Origin: Gammaproteobacteria bacterium
Lineage (GTDB): Bacteria > Pseudomonadota > Gammaproteobacteria > UBA12402
Length of the DNA stretch: 35,329 bases
NCBI GenBank assembly: GCA_028282395.1
Contig: JANQHY010000217.1
Coordinates: forward strand, 1 to 35,329
Direction of reading: 5' to 3'
In this document: piece by piece, positions 1 through 7,107 of the stretch
How positions within the stretch are numbered: the stretch's first letter is position 1
How the letters are laid out: the number at the start of each line of letters is the position of its first letter
Translations under genes and position numbers: made by a program
The notes under the pieces: generated by a model
What the model was told of the DNA's origin: nothing
The model's database searches: none
The model's input: only the letters and a program-made list of their open reading frames with translations

Positions 1-2
1 CA

Positions 3-581
3 AGAAAACAAATTAATGATAACAGTATCAATGTACTGTGCAGGTTATTAAAAAAAAGCAAAGGTATTAATGATATTATTCTATCTGATAACCATATTTC
101 TGATGATGGGGCAATTTTAATCTCGGATTTAATAAAAGAGGATAACGCCATTACTAGATTATTCTTAGACTATAATGAGATTACAAACAATGGAGGTGTT
201 TATCTATCAAACTCGTTGGCAAATGATAATAAGTTAAAGGTTATTTGCTTACATAATAACGAGAAATTATCTGATAAAACAATCGAGGGTCTTGCTGGCA
301 CCGTGGAGAATAATAGCCACTTAAAATGCTTAGAACTTGGAAACATTAAAGTAGAAAGTCAAAAATGTTATGAACTGTTCTTTGAGTATCTGCATAGAAA
401 TAGAACACTAGAAAAGCTGTATTTAAATAATTGTGGCATTACGAACACAAGTGTTGATCATATTATTAATGCTTTAAAGGACAATGAGGTATTAAAAGAG
501 CTATCTTTATCAGATAATCCTATTAGTGTAGAAAAGAAGATGTTGCTAAAAAAGTCTTTATCGCTTAGTTTAACAATATAA
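3..581 (+). CDS. Leucine-rich-repeat protein, RI/NLR type, 5' end cut by window
   Basis: The reading frame is open from the first bases of the window to a TAA at 581, so the start lies outside; the first internal ATG is near 216 but coding sense is clear before it. Repeats of about 28 residues follow the ribonuclease-inhibitor pattern (L-x-DN-x-I-x-D-x-GA), for example ILSDNHISDDGA, LFLDYNEITNNGG, LYLNNCGITNTS and LSLSDNPIS. Such LRR proteins usually form protein-binding solenoids, and in intracellular Legionellales many are secreted effectors or effector-like. No catalytic domain is visible in the part seen. It may be a cargo gene of the element. The LRR assignment is firm; the effector role is inference. 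Confidence 0.85.
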   Translation, partial: RKQINDNSINVLCRLLKKSKGINDIILSDNHISDDGAILISDLIKEDNAITRLFLDYNEITNNGGVYLSNSLANDNKLKVICLHNNEKLSDKTIEGLAGTVENNSHLKCLELGNIKVESQKCYELFFEYLHRNRTLEKLYLNNCGITNTSVDHIINALKDNEVLKELSLSDNPISVEKKMLLKKSLSLSLTI

Positions 582-1199
582 TTAATGCTGGCCATCTCTT
601 GTTTTGGGAAAAAATTCAAGGAGCTAAAAGATTGCCAGCATATTTACCATATCACATTTCATGTTTATAAAAAAATTAAAGAAGTAAGTTAAGGAATTGA
701 CAACCTACCTATATAACAACAATTTTTAAAAGCTGGCATCTAACCGATAACCAAATAATGATTGTCAATTCCGAACGAACAATATATCATGGCATGATAA
801 TTAAAAATCATAAATATTGAAATTTTCTGTAAGAAATAGTATATATTAGCGATTGCTAGATATAATTCACTGGTTGACTCCATAGCATTAACAATTCGGC
901 ATCTTCTTTTCACTTTCGTTAACCCAACAGTCTCTTTAAGCCCAATTAGCATAAAAATATGAACTGTAATGCCTCTACAACGTCCACTGAATTGTACGCC
1001 ATAGCAGTTACCATAATAGAATTATGTTGAATGAATTACCATAGCTACTTTATGATTCAATAACTCTCGTTAAAAATTTAAAAAATGGTTTTTAACTGTT
1101 GCAATTTTTTATATTATCCTTAAAATTTATTTTTTGTTTGTTATATTTAAACATTTCAATTTTGATTATAGGATAAGACTTAAAATAAATGGAGGAGTC
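582..1199. other. AT-rich intergenic region, no gene seen
   Basis: No convincing gene lies here. A minus-strand frame at 740-952 has no ribosome binding site and no recognisable product. An 8-bp inverted repeat ATGCTGGC (585-592) / GCCAGCAT (634-641) sits just after the upstream stop codon and could be the foot of a long transcript-end structure, but it lacks a following T-run. Confidence 0.4.
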
Positions 1200-1673
1200 A
1201 TGGATATTTACAGGGATAATGTATACAATGAAATCACACGGATAGAAGAAGGGATTAATACAGACAGCCATATACAATTTTGTGTTTTAGGAATAGGAAA
1301 TGATGAAGCAATACGTATTGCACAACTTCTAAAACACAATAAAACAATTAAAACACTAATGCTGGCAACAAACTACATTGGCGATAAAGGAGTTATGGCT
1401 ATCTCAGACTCACTAGAAACAAATAAACATCTAACAGAGATATATTTAGACGATAATAATATTACTGATATAGGAGCAATTTACTTTATTGACATGTTAA
1501 CTAGAAATACTACCTTAGAAAAAGCAGTATTCTATCATAACAATAAAATTACTTACGAAACCATGAACTGCCTGAACAATGCACTATGCAAGAACAGAAC
1601 TATAAAGAATATAGTTTTTAACAAGCCCGCTCTGTATTGGCGGAGCACAGATAGCAGAATCTTAACATATTGA
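1200..1673 (+). CDS. Leucine-rich-repeat protein, RI type
   Basis: A 157-residue protein. The ATG at 1200 is chosen over an earlier in-frame ATG at 1134 because GGAGGAG lies just upstream of 1200. After about 40 N-terminal residues there are two to three LRRs of the same ribonuclease-inhibitor pattern as the first gene (LMLATNYIGDKGVMAI, IYLDDNNITDIGAIYF, AVFYHNNKITYE). It is much shorter than a full LRR solenoid. No signal peptide or membrane segment is visible. It is probably a paralogue of the truncated gene upstream, and both may be accessory host-interaction genes. No secretion signal can be judged by eye. Confidence 0.8.
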   Translation: MDIYRDNVYNEITRIEEGINTDSHIQFCVLGIGNDEAIRIAQLLKHNKTIKTLMLATNYIGDKGVMAISDSLETNKHLTEIYLDDNNITDIGAIYFIDMLTRNTTLEKAVFYHNNKITYETMNCLNNALCKNRTIKNIVFNKPALYWRSTDSRILTY

Positions 1674-1869
1674 GAGATAATGTGATAGGATATATGCAAT
1701 TACAGGAGTCGCTCTAATACAGCATATACCCTATACACACCACTATAATAGTGTTTATTGTTATTACTTCACCCTATTAATACAAGATATAATAATCTAC
1801 TTTACGCACTTCTTTCTTCAAAACTATCGAAAGATAGAGCATTTTTCCTACCCTAATATACCACATGTT

Positions 1870-2424
1870 TTAACAATTGTAACAATGTTCGCTAATATAG
1901 TTTTTTATATCTTTTATTAATTTACCGCTTAAAAAAATAATCTTATCTGCTTCTCTATTTCCTCCATTATATTCAGATAAGTACTCCAATATATCATAAA
2001 AGTAATCCAGTGGACGAAAAAATTTTTTACTCATAAAAAAGGTACTGTTTTCCTGAAAAAAAACAATTAGTTCATTCAGTTGATTAATCAATGAAGAAAC
2101 GTGCTCTTCTCTATTTTTTTTCACAATGTAGTATCTTTTTCCCGAAACAGAGTTAATTAGTTCACTAGCTGTTTTAGAGATATCCTCATCATTTAATGAA
2201 CCATCTTTAATTTTCTTTATTGTTTTTTTTGCAGCTCTACGAATATCAGACTCAAGACTCAATGATATAAGAGTGTTTCTCTCCCCCAATGAAATCATAT
2301 TTCTATGAGTCTCTGACATTCTTTCGCATATGCTTATCAAATTAGTAAAGAAATTTTTTTTTGACTCTATTTCAGAGAAGTTCTTATTTTTAAAAGAAGT
2401 CCCCTCAGTTACAAATGTATTCAT
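1870..2424 (-). CDS. Hypothetical helical protein
   Basis: A 184-residue protein that I do not recognise. The ATG at 2424 is preceded by GGAGG at normal spacing, so I prefer it to an earlier in-frame ATG at 2475 that has no such site. The protein looks soluble and mainly alpha-helical, Lys/Glu rich with regular leucine/isoleucine spacing, and has no membrane segment. It ends in a short Cys/His-containing tail (EHCYNC). It lies on the same strand as, and downstream of, the partition/receiver genes, with about 220 bp between. It is probably its own transcription unit. Confidence 0.6.
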   Translation of the reverse strand: MNTFVTEGTSFKNKNFSEIESKKNFFTNLISICERMSETHRNMISLGERNTLISLSLESDIRRAAKKTIKKIKDGSLNDEDISKTASELINSVSGKRYYIVKKNREEHVSSLINQLNELIVFFQENSTFFMSKKFFRPLDYFYDILEYLSEYNGGNREADKIIFLSGKLIKDIKNYISEHCYNC

Positions 2425-2647
2425 AAAAAACCTCCATATTGGTTTATCCATTATTAATGGAAGGAATATTAGCACAAAAGAATACTTTGTGCATTTATTT
2501 CAATTAAAAAAAGCGCTATTATTAATTTGTAATAATTTATTTACAAAGTTATTTTATCCTACCCTACTTAACCTATCTATCTCACCTCCGACTAAAAGCT
2601 TTTCTATTTTTCTTAGAGAAAAAGGGTATCATAAAAAATAGTAATAA

Positions 2648-3145
2648 TTATTGATGTAGAAAGATATTTATTTTGTCAGCGGTAGTCGTTGAGCGAAAAG
2701 GCATATTATCTAAAAATGCGTATGGGGTATATAACCATTTCTGTAATATCTCTGAAAATCTTCCCTTACACAACATCTCAGTTTTGCTATAGACATAATT
2801 AGCGCCAGCCCCTAAACATTCATTCTGGCAGATTTCAATATTGGCGGTTTGGACAAGTATGACTGTATTACGGTTTTCTGATAGCGTATCATTTCTAATT
2901 TCATTAATAAGCCAATCACCATGATGATCTGGCAATCCCCAATCTACAAGTATCAAATGAAATTTCTGGTTTCTTGCCTCTTCAACTGCTTCCATTGCAT
3001 TGCTCGCGGTAACAGCTTCATATTGCCCTTTTCCTATACCCTCTATAAGCCATTTAATAGGTCTTCTAATATAATCAACATCATCAACGACAAGAACCGT
3101 TTTCTGAAGTGGCAAACGGTTCCGCACTAAGTCTTTTTTTTGCAC
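2648..3145 (-). CDS. Single-domain response regulator (CheY-like receiver)
   Basis: A 165-residue protein consisting of one receiver domain at about residues 15-135 and a short C-terminal extension; no output domain is seen. All signature residues are present: the acidic pair D21/D22 (VLVVDD), phospho-acceptor D68 (LILVDWGLPD), T100 (LVQTA) and K121 (YSK). It should therefore be phosphorylatable and act by protein contact, like CheY or Spo0F. The likely start is GTG at 3145, with a G-rich segment upstream. It follows the two partition genes on the same strand after a 54-bp gap, so co-transcription with parA is plausible. No histidine kinase lies in the window; a degenerate HPt-like protein lies at 34700-35008. 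Confidence 0.85.
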   Translation of the reverse strand: MQKKDLVRNRLPLQKTVLVVDDVDYIRRPIKWLIEGIGKGQYEAVTASNAMEAVEEARNQKFHLILVDWGLPDHHGDWLINEIRNDTLSENRNTVILVQTANIEICQNECLGAGANYVYSKTEMLCKGRFSEILQKWLYTPYAFLDNMPFRSTTTADKINIFLHQ

Positions 3146-3199
3146 TCACCCTACCCCCTACTTCTAATGAAGCGATAGTGCTGAACTTGAAAAATAAGC

Positions 3200-3571
3200 T
3201 TAATTCTTCAAAATTCTATTATATTTATCAATAAGTTCTATTAAATCATTCTTTTCTAATAAAGCGAGTATGGCCCGCTCAAAGACTTTTTGTTTTTGAG
3301 ACTTTAAGGCGTAAGAGATGTCGTTAACAAGCTCGCTCATCCCTTTTCGGCAACGAACATTATATTGATCAGTATAACTGGTCTTTTTCTTACCCTTTTC
3401 CCTTTCAGTAAACCCCCTCTTCGCTGCAATGCTTCTTATTGCCCGTTGTTCTGATTCATCAGAATCGCTTTCTTTAAGTGAATCAATACGAGAAGGAACA
3501 CTGTTCTGTTCTTGTTGTTTGATTTGCTCAAATAGATTCGGTTTCTTCTCTGCTATGTTTTCTTTGCTCAT
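3200..3571 (-). CDS. Small partition accessory protein (ParB/ParG-type position)
   Basis: A 123-residue basic protein that starts inside the end of parA (44-bp overlap), the usual position of the centromere-binding partner in type Ib partition cassettes. The first 60 residues are polar and probably disordered (rich in Q, E, S, K). The C-terminal half (about 75-120) is helical and could hold a small DNA-binding fold. I see no classical ParB ParBc or HTH domain. By analogy with ParG/StbB-like partners, the disordered arm would stimulate ParA ATPase and the C-terminal half would bind the upstream repeats. The role comes from position and size, not a recognised motif. Confidence 0.6.
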   Translation of the reverse strand: MSKENIAEKKPNLFEQIKQQEQNSVPSRIDSLKESDSDESEQRAIRSIAAKRGFTEREKGKKKTSYTDQYNVRCRKGMSELVNDISYALKSQKQKVFERAILALLEKNDLIELIDKYNRILKN

Positions 3572-4247
3572 TAGATTTCTCCGTATTCAATATTTTCTCA
3601 AGTACCTCTTCTGCAAACGCATTAGCAATATCAACTGCTTTATTTTTGGCCACTCTTTCTCTACTGCTCTCTGCTGGCAAATTCTGTAATAAGCAGCCTT
3701 GATCTATAATGTTTTTGAAAGCTTGTCTCTCTGAAAGCCTTGTTTTAAAAATATCTAACCCTATGTCCGAAAATTTCTTTATTAATTTTTTTTCAAGCTT
3801 AGTAACAATTGCCTCACTTGTTTTTGTAAAGAGAACTGCCCTTTTAATATACCTATCTGAAACCTCCATACTATCCTCAATCACAGTATTAACTTTTATA
3901 ACCTCTTCCGCATCTAGCGAAGAGGGTTGACAAGGGATAATAACGAGGTCTGCTTTACAAATCGCATAGGCCATTGTCATGTTTGTTGAACCCTCTAAAT
4001 CAACTATCACGATACTTGAACTGTCTTTTGCGCGTCTAATATCACTAATAATCTTTTCCTGTGAAGATACTATTAGGTTATCGAAAACGCCTACTAACAT
4101 TGCCCAATTAATGTAGTGCTTATTAGGGTCACAATCAATTAACGCTATCGCAATAGCTTGCCTAATAAAAGCACAAGCAAGAATAATCGCGGCTGTCGTT
4201 TTCGCAGAACCCCCTTTTGAGTTCGCAATCACGATGATTTTTCCCAT
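3528..4247 (-). CDS. parA: ParA/VirC1-like partition ATPase
   Basis: A 239-residue deviant Walker ATPase. The N-terminus carries the ParA/MinD Walker A motif with both lysines (NSKGGSAKTT, residues 9-18; K11 signature lysine, K16 P-loop). It is followed by the A' motif (LIDCDP) and a Walker B-like strand ending VIVDLEG. Length and the absence of an N-terminal HTH fit the small type Ib ParA group, whose members use a short partner protein, as found downstream. AAGGAAAG precedes the ATG at 4247. It would position element copies in the cell using an ATP-driven nucleoid gradient. VirC1-like proteins, which act in conjugation, are an alternative within the same family. Confidence 0.88.
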   Translation of the reverse strand: MGKIIVIANSKGGSAKTTAAIILACAFIRQAIAIALIDCDPNKHYINWAMLVGVFDNLIVSSQEKIISDIRRAKDSSSIVIVDLEGSTNMTMAYAICKADLVIIPCQPSSLDAEEVIKVNTVIEDSMEVSDRYIKRAVLFTKTSEAIVTKLEKKLIKKFSDIGLDIFKTRLSERQAFKNIIDQGCLLQNLPAESSRERVAKNKAVDIANAFAEEVLEKILNTEKSNEQRKHSREETESI

Positions 4248-4280
4248 GATCTTTCCTTATAACAAAATTAACCTAGTCAT

Positions 4281-4308
4281 AGGATACCAGAAGTTATCTA
4301 AATATCAA
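4281..4308 (-). promoter_or_regulatory. Candidate promoter of the par operon
   Basis: On the minus strand TTGATA (4303-4308) is separated by 16 bp from TATCCT (4281-4286), ahead of parA. One copy of the AAGTTATCTAA repeat (4291-4301) fills the spacer and a second (4307-4317) abuts the -35 box. A repeat-binding partition protein would therefore block this promoter, as in other self-regulated par cassettes. The promoter call is by eye. Confidence 0.45.
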
Positions 4309-4716
4309 GTTATTTTGTTAATGAAATAATTTAATATTTAGATAACTTGATAGCAAAATATTTTACTATCTGTTCGGCTTATTCCCTTACACGCGCCACT
4401 GCTAATCCCTAAAGCAGGAGGAAAAAAATATTTTATTATTAAAATATTAAGATATCTTATTATCTTAATATTTTCTGCTGTTATTGCTGGCTATACAGCC
4501 CAATGTCTGCAAATACAAAAAAGATAATAAAATATCTTGATAACTAGTTATTAAGTTATTTTATTAGTTTATATTAATAAATTAAAATAGGGCGATAGGC
4601 CATATATAGATTATTGATATTAAATTATTTTAATATCAAAATAACTTAATAATGGACAACATGCAAAATGCGTAAATAATTAGGATAATTTAATAATTAA
4701 ATATTAAGTTATCTTA
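4291..4716. repeat. Iteron-like array, candidate centromere (parC/parS)
   Basis: A strongly AT-rich region between parA and the replication leader. It carries at least six copies of a motif close to AAGTTATYTWA: plus strand at 4291, 4307, 4553 and 4706, minus strand at 4338-4348 and 4638-4647. The first three form an inverted cluster: TATCAAGTTAT at 4303 is matched by ATAACTTGATA at 4342. Further symmetrical elements are ATAACTAGTTAT (4540-4551) and a 14-bp palindrome at 4441-4474. Repeats in both orientations beside a parA cassette suggest binding sites for the small partition protein. An AT-rich origin segment is the main alternative. Confidence 0.55.
4441..4474. repeat. 14-bp perfect inverted repeat
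   Basis: AAAATATTAAGATA (4441-4454) and its exact complement TATCTTAATATTTT (4461-4474) flank a 6-nt loop TCTTAT. It lies within the AT-rich par/rep intergenic region. It could be an operator, an unwinding element or a weak transcript terminator. Confidence 0.5.
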
Positions 4717-4814
4717 ATAACTGCAATTATTCTAAATTTCTATGAGCAATATTTGATACTTCTGTGCGATAAAGTAGATAAAAGAGATATTTTTTTAAAT
4801 AACTGTAAATGTTT

Positions 4815-4843
4815 TTGTAAATGTGGCCATGTTTTGGTAGAAT
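4815..4843 (+). promoter_or_regulatory. Candidate rep promoter
   Basis: TTGTAA (4815-4820), a 17-bp spacer and TAGAAT (4838-4843) form a good sigma-70-type promoter about 600 bp upstream of the initiator gene. Transcription would start near 4850 and produce the long structured leader described below. Confidence 0.5.
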
Positions 4844-4867
4844 AGAAGCCAATGTGTGGAAAGCGCG

Positions 4868-4930
4868 ACCTGGAGCGACACAATTGCCGCTCCGCTCCAG
4901 GTAAATACAGCTTGGCTAATAGCTGTATTT
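4868..4930 (+). promoter_or_regulatory. Leader hairpins A and B
   Basis: Two adjacent stem-loops lie just after the presumed transcription start. Hairpin A pairs ACCTGGAGCG (4868-4877) with CGCTCCAGGT (4893-4902), 10 bp perfect. Hairpin B pairs AAATACAGC (4903-4911) with GCTGTATTT (4922-4930), 9 bp perfect, around the loop TTGGCTAATA. The loop begins UUGG, a YUNR U-turn like that of the downstream hairpin at 5190-5219. They are probably part of the rep leader RNA fold; no antisense promoter opposite them was recognised. Confidence 0.45.
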
Positions 4931-4971
4931 AACTTCGCTAACCACAACAACATGCTAAAAGGATACTTGTT

Positions 4972-5175
4972 ATGGCTAAGATCATTGTAGCAAAATGGGC
5001 TGCACTATGTCTACAAAATGAGAGCAATTTCTCTCATTTTCTCTACTGTTTAACGACAGTATTTATTCCGATTTCTATTACGAAGAGAGCAAAAAACCTA
5101 TTGGTTTTTTTGTTTAAAATTAATTACTTACTCAGTATGTTTTTAAAAGAGGATGTTTACATGTCTGAACCATAG
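4972..5175 (+). CDS. Possible 67-residue leader ORF of rep
   Basis: An ATG at 4972 follows AAAGGA at normal spacing and the frame ends at 5175, ten bases before the next small ORF and fifteen before the key hairpin. The product has no recognisable domain, so it may be a regulatory leader whose translation matters more than its product, as for RepY/RepB leaders of IncI/IncL-type plasmids. The stretch also holds structure: a 10-bp stem at 5015-5024/5031-5040 and an A8/T-type stem at 5091-5098/5103-5110 followed by T residues, which could be an attenuator. It may equally be non-coding leader. Confidence 0.3.
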   Translation: MAKIIVAKWAALCLQNESNFSHFLYCLTTVFIPISITKRAKNLLVFLFKINYLLSMFLKEDVYMSEP

Positions 5176-5184
5176 AAAGGTTAA

Positions 5185-5232
5185 ATGAAAAAGCCGCTTT
5201 TTTGGCGAAAAGCGGCTTTAAAATTCGGTTAA
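5185..5232 (+). CDS. 15-residue ORF spanning the antisense-target hairpin
   Basis: ATG at 5185 with AAAGG four bases upstream, encoding MKKPLFWRKAALKFG. The ORF runs through both arms of the 5190-5219 hairpin, so ribosomes translating it would open the antisense target. Small peptides of this kind are known in antisense-controlled plasmid leaders. Existence as a translated ORF is inference from the ribosome binding site and position. Confidence 0.3.
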   Translation: MKKPLFWRKAALKFG

Positions 5233-5267
5233 GTAGCGACAGGTGACGCTTTAACTCATTGCTCAAC
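5186..5267 (-). ncRNA. Countertranscript (antisense) RNA controlling replication
   Basis: A predicted RNA of about 80 nt, transcribed opposite the rep leader from the promoter at 5275-5303. Its 3' part is a perfect 12-bp stem (5190-5201 / 5208-5219) with a 6-nt loop, followed on the minus strand by five U residues, so the target hairpin doubles as its terminator. Upstream lies a second hairpin (5228-5232 with 5251-5255, 5235-5238 with 5247-5250). The loop is CGCCAA in the antisense RNA and UUGGCG in the mRNA. UUGGCG is the known loop of the Inc RNA target in IncI-alpha (ColIb-P9), IncB and IncL/M plasmids, where binding blocks a pseudoknot needed for initiator translation. Size, promoter, terminator and loop all agree. 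Confidence 0.72.
5190..5219 (+). promoter_or_regulatory. Antisense target hairpin with UUGGCG loop
   Basis: A perfect 12-bp stem, AAAGCCGCTTTT with AAAAGCGGCTTT, closing the loop TTGGCG (5202-5207) in the rep leader. CGCC at 5291-5294 (followed by TAA), 13 bp before the AGGAG of the next leader ORF, can pair with GGCG of the loop. This would be a pseudoknot of the IncI/IncB kind, although the pairing is 4 bp plus a bulge rather than the full CGCCAA. Confidence 0.65.
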
Positions 5268-5274
5268 AAACATG

Positions 5275-5303
5275 AGTATAGGTATTCCTGCGCCTAAAGT
5301 CAA
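5275..5303 (-). promoter_or_regulatory. Antisense RNA promoter
   Basis: On the minus strand TTGACT (5298-5303), a 17-bp spacer (5281-5297) and TATACT (5275-5280) make a near-consensus sigma-70 promoter, the best in the region. Transcription should start around 5267. The presumed pseudoknot partner CGCC (5291-5294) lies inside its spacer. Confidence 0.75.
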
Positions 5304-5321
5304 CAGCAGGAGACTATATTT

Positions 5322-5426
5322 ATGTGTTTTTTTACAATCTATTCTGCATCTATTTTAGATGACATTTCACTAGTAGGATTGCCCTGTATCTCTCTTATCA
5401 ATAAAGGGGGATGTCATGGTAAATAA
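5322..5426 (+). CDS. 34-residue leader peptide overlapping the initiator start
   Basis: ATG at 5322 is preceded by AGGAG (5308-5312). The frame ends TAA at 5424-5426, eleven bases past the first base of the initiator ATG at 5416. The overlap implies translational coupling: ribosomes ending here could re-initiate on the GGGGG site of the initiator. The peptide is hydrophobic and cysteine-containing with no domain. By position it corresponds to the RepY/RepB-type leader whose translation the antisense RNA would control. Inference from layout. Confidence 0.45.
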   Translation: MCFFTIYSASILDDISLVGLPCISLINKGGCHGK

Positions 5427-7107
5427 GGAATTCAAACAAGCCGTTAATACAAAGCGATTTAATGAACTACTCGCTCTAACTAACCAAAATATTTGGTTGG
5501 CCCATGTTCTTGACAGGATTATCTATCGTTGTCAGAACTCTATAAATGTTTATTTAAATCATAAAAAACATTGCTTTACAGAGAATTTGGATACGCTAGT
5601 AGAATTTATTAATGAGTCTTCGGTTAGAACCTTACAAACCAGTCTAACCAAACTAGAAGAACTAGGACTCATTGAAAGACAAGCTACGGTATATAAAATA
5701 GGAAAGCGGTGCCATCTCTCATTAACAGAGAGAACCTTAGCAGTATTGCCAGAACTTACTAAGACTGAGGAAGCTGCCAATGACCGATACATTTTCTGTC
5801 AAGCAGAAAATATCAGGCGATTTGATGCGCTGGTTAAACTTTGTGGCGACAAGGATGGTAGAAGAGCTGTCTATCTTGCCTATCTACTTGACCGATTAGT
5901 TTACCGAACACAAAACTCTAAATTTACCACTGATAATGGTGATCGCTACTTTGTGCTAAAACTAGAACGATTAGCAGAGTTTTGTTCACTATCGCCTAGC
6001 ACCTTTCAGAGAAGAATAGCGGAATTAGAAAAATTGGGACTAGTCGTCAAAACTAGAAAAAAAGTCACTGCGTGTAAAGTAGAAACACGGTACAGCATAC
6101 CAAAAAGCGTTTGGCAAGCATTACGCGAAGCAGACAGCATGACAGAAAATATCCGAAAAATTCATGAAATTTGCCAACGTGGGAAATCGTCAGAATCCCC
6201 CGAAAATAGTGGAAATGACGGCAATTTGTCCATAAATAGAACAGGCGAAGAAAGTGACGTTGCCACACACGAAGAAAATGACCAGCCCAATATAGATAAA
6301 AAGAAATCTCATAAGAATAAAGTTAACAGTACTAGCAATGATGAGAAACTAAACAATGTTTCACGTAGAACATGTTCGCATAATGAACAAACAAGTAATG
6401 TTGATTTTAAAAACGCTGATAATAGATTTTTTTCTAATTCAGGCCATACAACCACACCTCCTACAACAGGGTCAGGAGAGGTTGCTTCATTGCAACCCAA
6501 CAAACCCTCACTAGAAGCTTCGCCTATTGGTAATAAACTCAATTACCGTCAAATTGCTTACGTTAAAGGAATGCTTGATAACGTGAATGAAAAGCGAAAA
6601 AGTCGGGGGATAGACCAACTCGGGAATGTAGATGATCTTTACGAGGAGGTGGCATTTTCTCTATCTAGCCCATATTTCATGAAAGACAAAACAAGCTTTT
6701 TTCACCGTGTTAACGCAATCGCTAAAATGTTGATGAAACCGTACCGCTGGTGTATCCCTTATGGTTTTGAAAAATATACAGAATATGGTAAAAACCGGAA
6801 GAAAAAACGCCAAGATAGAGAACAAGCTTATGAGCAGGAAAAGCAACGTCTTCAGGAAGAACGTAACGAACAGCGAAGAGCCAAAAAACCTGTTCAATTT
6901 GGAAAAATATCACCTTTTTCAGCAGAGGGGGAGGGGAGTAAAGAGAAAAAGCCAACCGTGCCTCAAGAAATTCTTATTCACATTGAAGCAATGAAGAAAC
7001 TAGAGAAACGGTATAAACTGGCAAACAGTGAGGCAGAGAAAGCACAAATCGAAAGGGAGTTCATGGAGCACAACCGGAAGATTAAACAACAGCAAGCCAT
7101 GATGTAA
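5416..7107 (+). CDS. Probable replication initiator with tandem winged-helix domains
   Basis: A 563-residue protein; GGGGG sits five bases before the ATG. The first 240 residues contain two related winged-helix units: about 15-110 (LDRIIYRCQNS ... LEELGLIERQ) and about 125-235 (LDRLVYRTQNS ... LEKLGLVVKT). This internal duplication resembles the tandem winged-helix design of plasmid initiators of the RepE/Pi class. A Ser/Asn-rich linker of about 110 residues follows, then a conserved-looking segment (about 375-450) and a highly charged coiled coil to the end (about 455-563). Its place directly after an antisense-controlled leader argues for a replication initiator. A phage-like replication or transcription factor is the alternative. 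I cannot name a family. Confidence 0.6.
   Translation: MVNKEFKQAVNTKRFNELLALTNQNIWLAHVLDRIIYRCQNSINVYLNHKKHCFTENLDTLVEFINESSVRTLQTSLTKLEELGLIERQATVYKIGKRCHLSLTERTLAVLPELTKTEEAANDRYIFCQAENIRRFDALVKLCGDKDGRRAVYLAYLLDRLVYRTQNSKFTTDNGDRYFVLKLERLAEFCSLSPSTFQRRIAELEKLGLVVKTRKKVTACKVETRYSIPKSVWQALREADSMTENIRKIHEICQRGKSSESPENSGNDGNLSINRTGEESDVATHEENDQPNIDKKKSHKNKVNSTSNDEKLNNVSRRTCSHNEQTSNVDFKNADNRFFSNSGHTTTPPTTGSGEVASLQPNKPSLEASPIGNKLNYRQIAYVKGMLDNVNEKRKSRGIDQLGNVDDLYEEVAFSLSSPYFMKDKTSFFHRVNAIAKMLMKPYRWCIPYGFEKYTEYGKNRKKKRQDREQAYEQEKQRLQEERNEQRRAKKPVQFGKISPFSAEGEGSKEKKPTVPQEILIHIEAMKKLEKRYKLANSEAEKAQIEREFMEHNRKIKQQQAMM

Noticed and set aside
585..641. ATGCTGGC/GCCAGCAT inverted repeat as a terminator.
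   Set aside because: The 41-nt loop and missing T-run make it too weak to call.
740..952. A 70-codon minus-strand frame.
   Set aside because: No ribosome binding site, no recognisable product, isolated in an AT-rich gap; a decayed insertion-sequence fragment was considered but no motif supports it.
5190..5219. The hairpin as a terminator of the rep leader on the plus strand.
   Set aside because: On the plus strand it is followed by TAAAATTCGG without a T-run. The T-run is on the minus strand, which fits the antisense RNA end.
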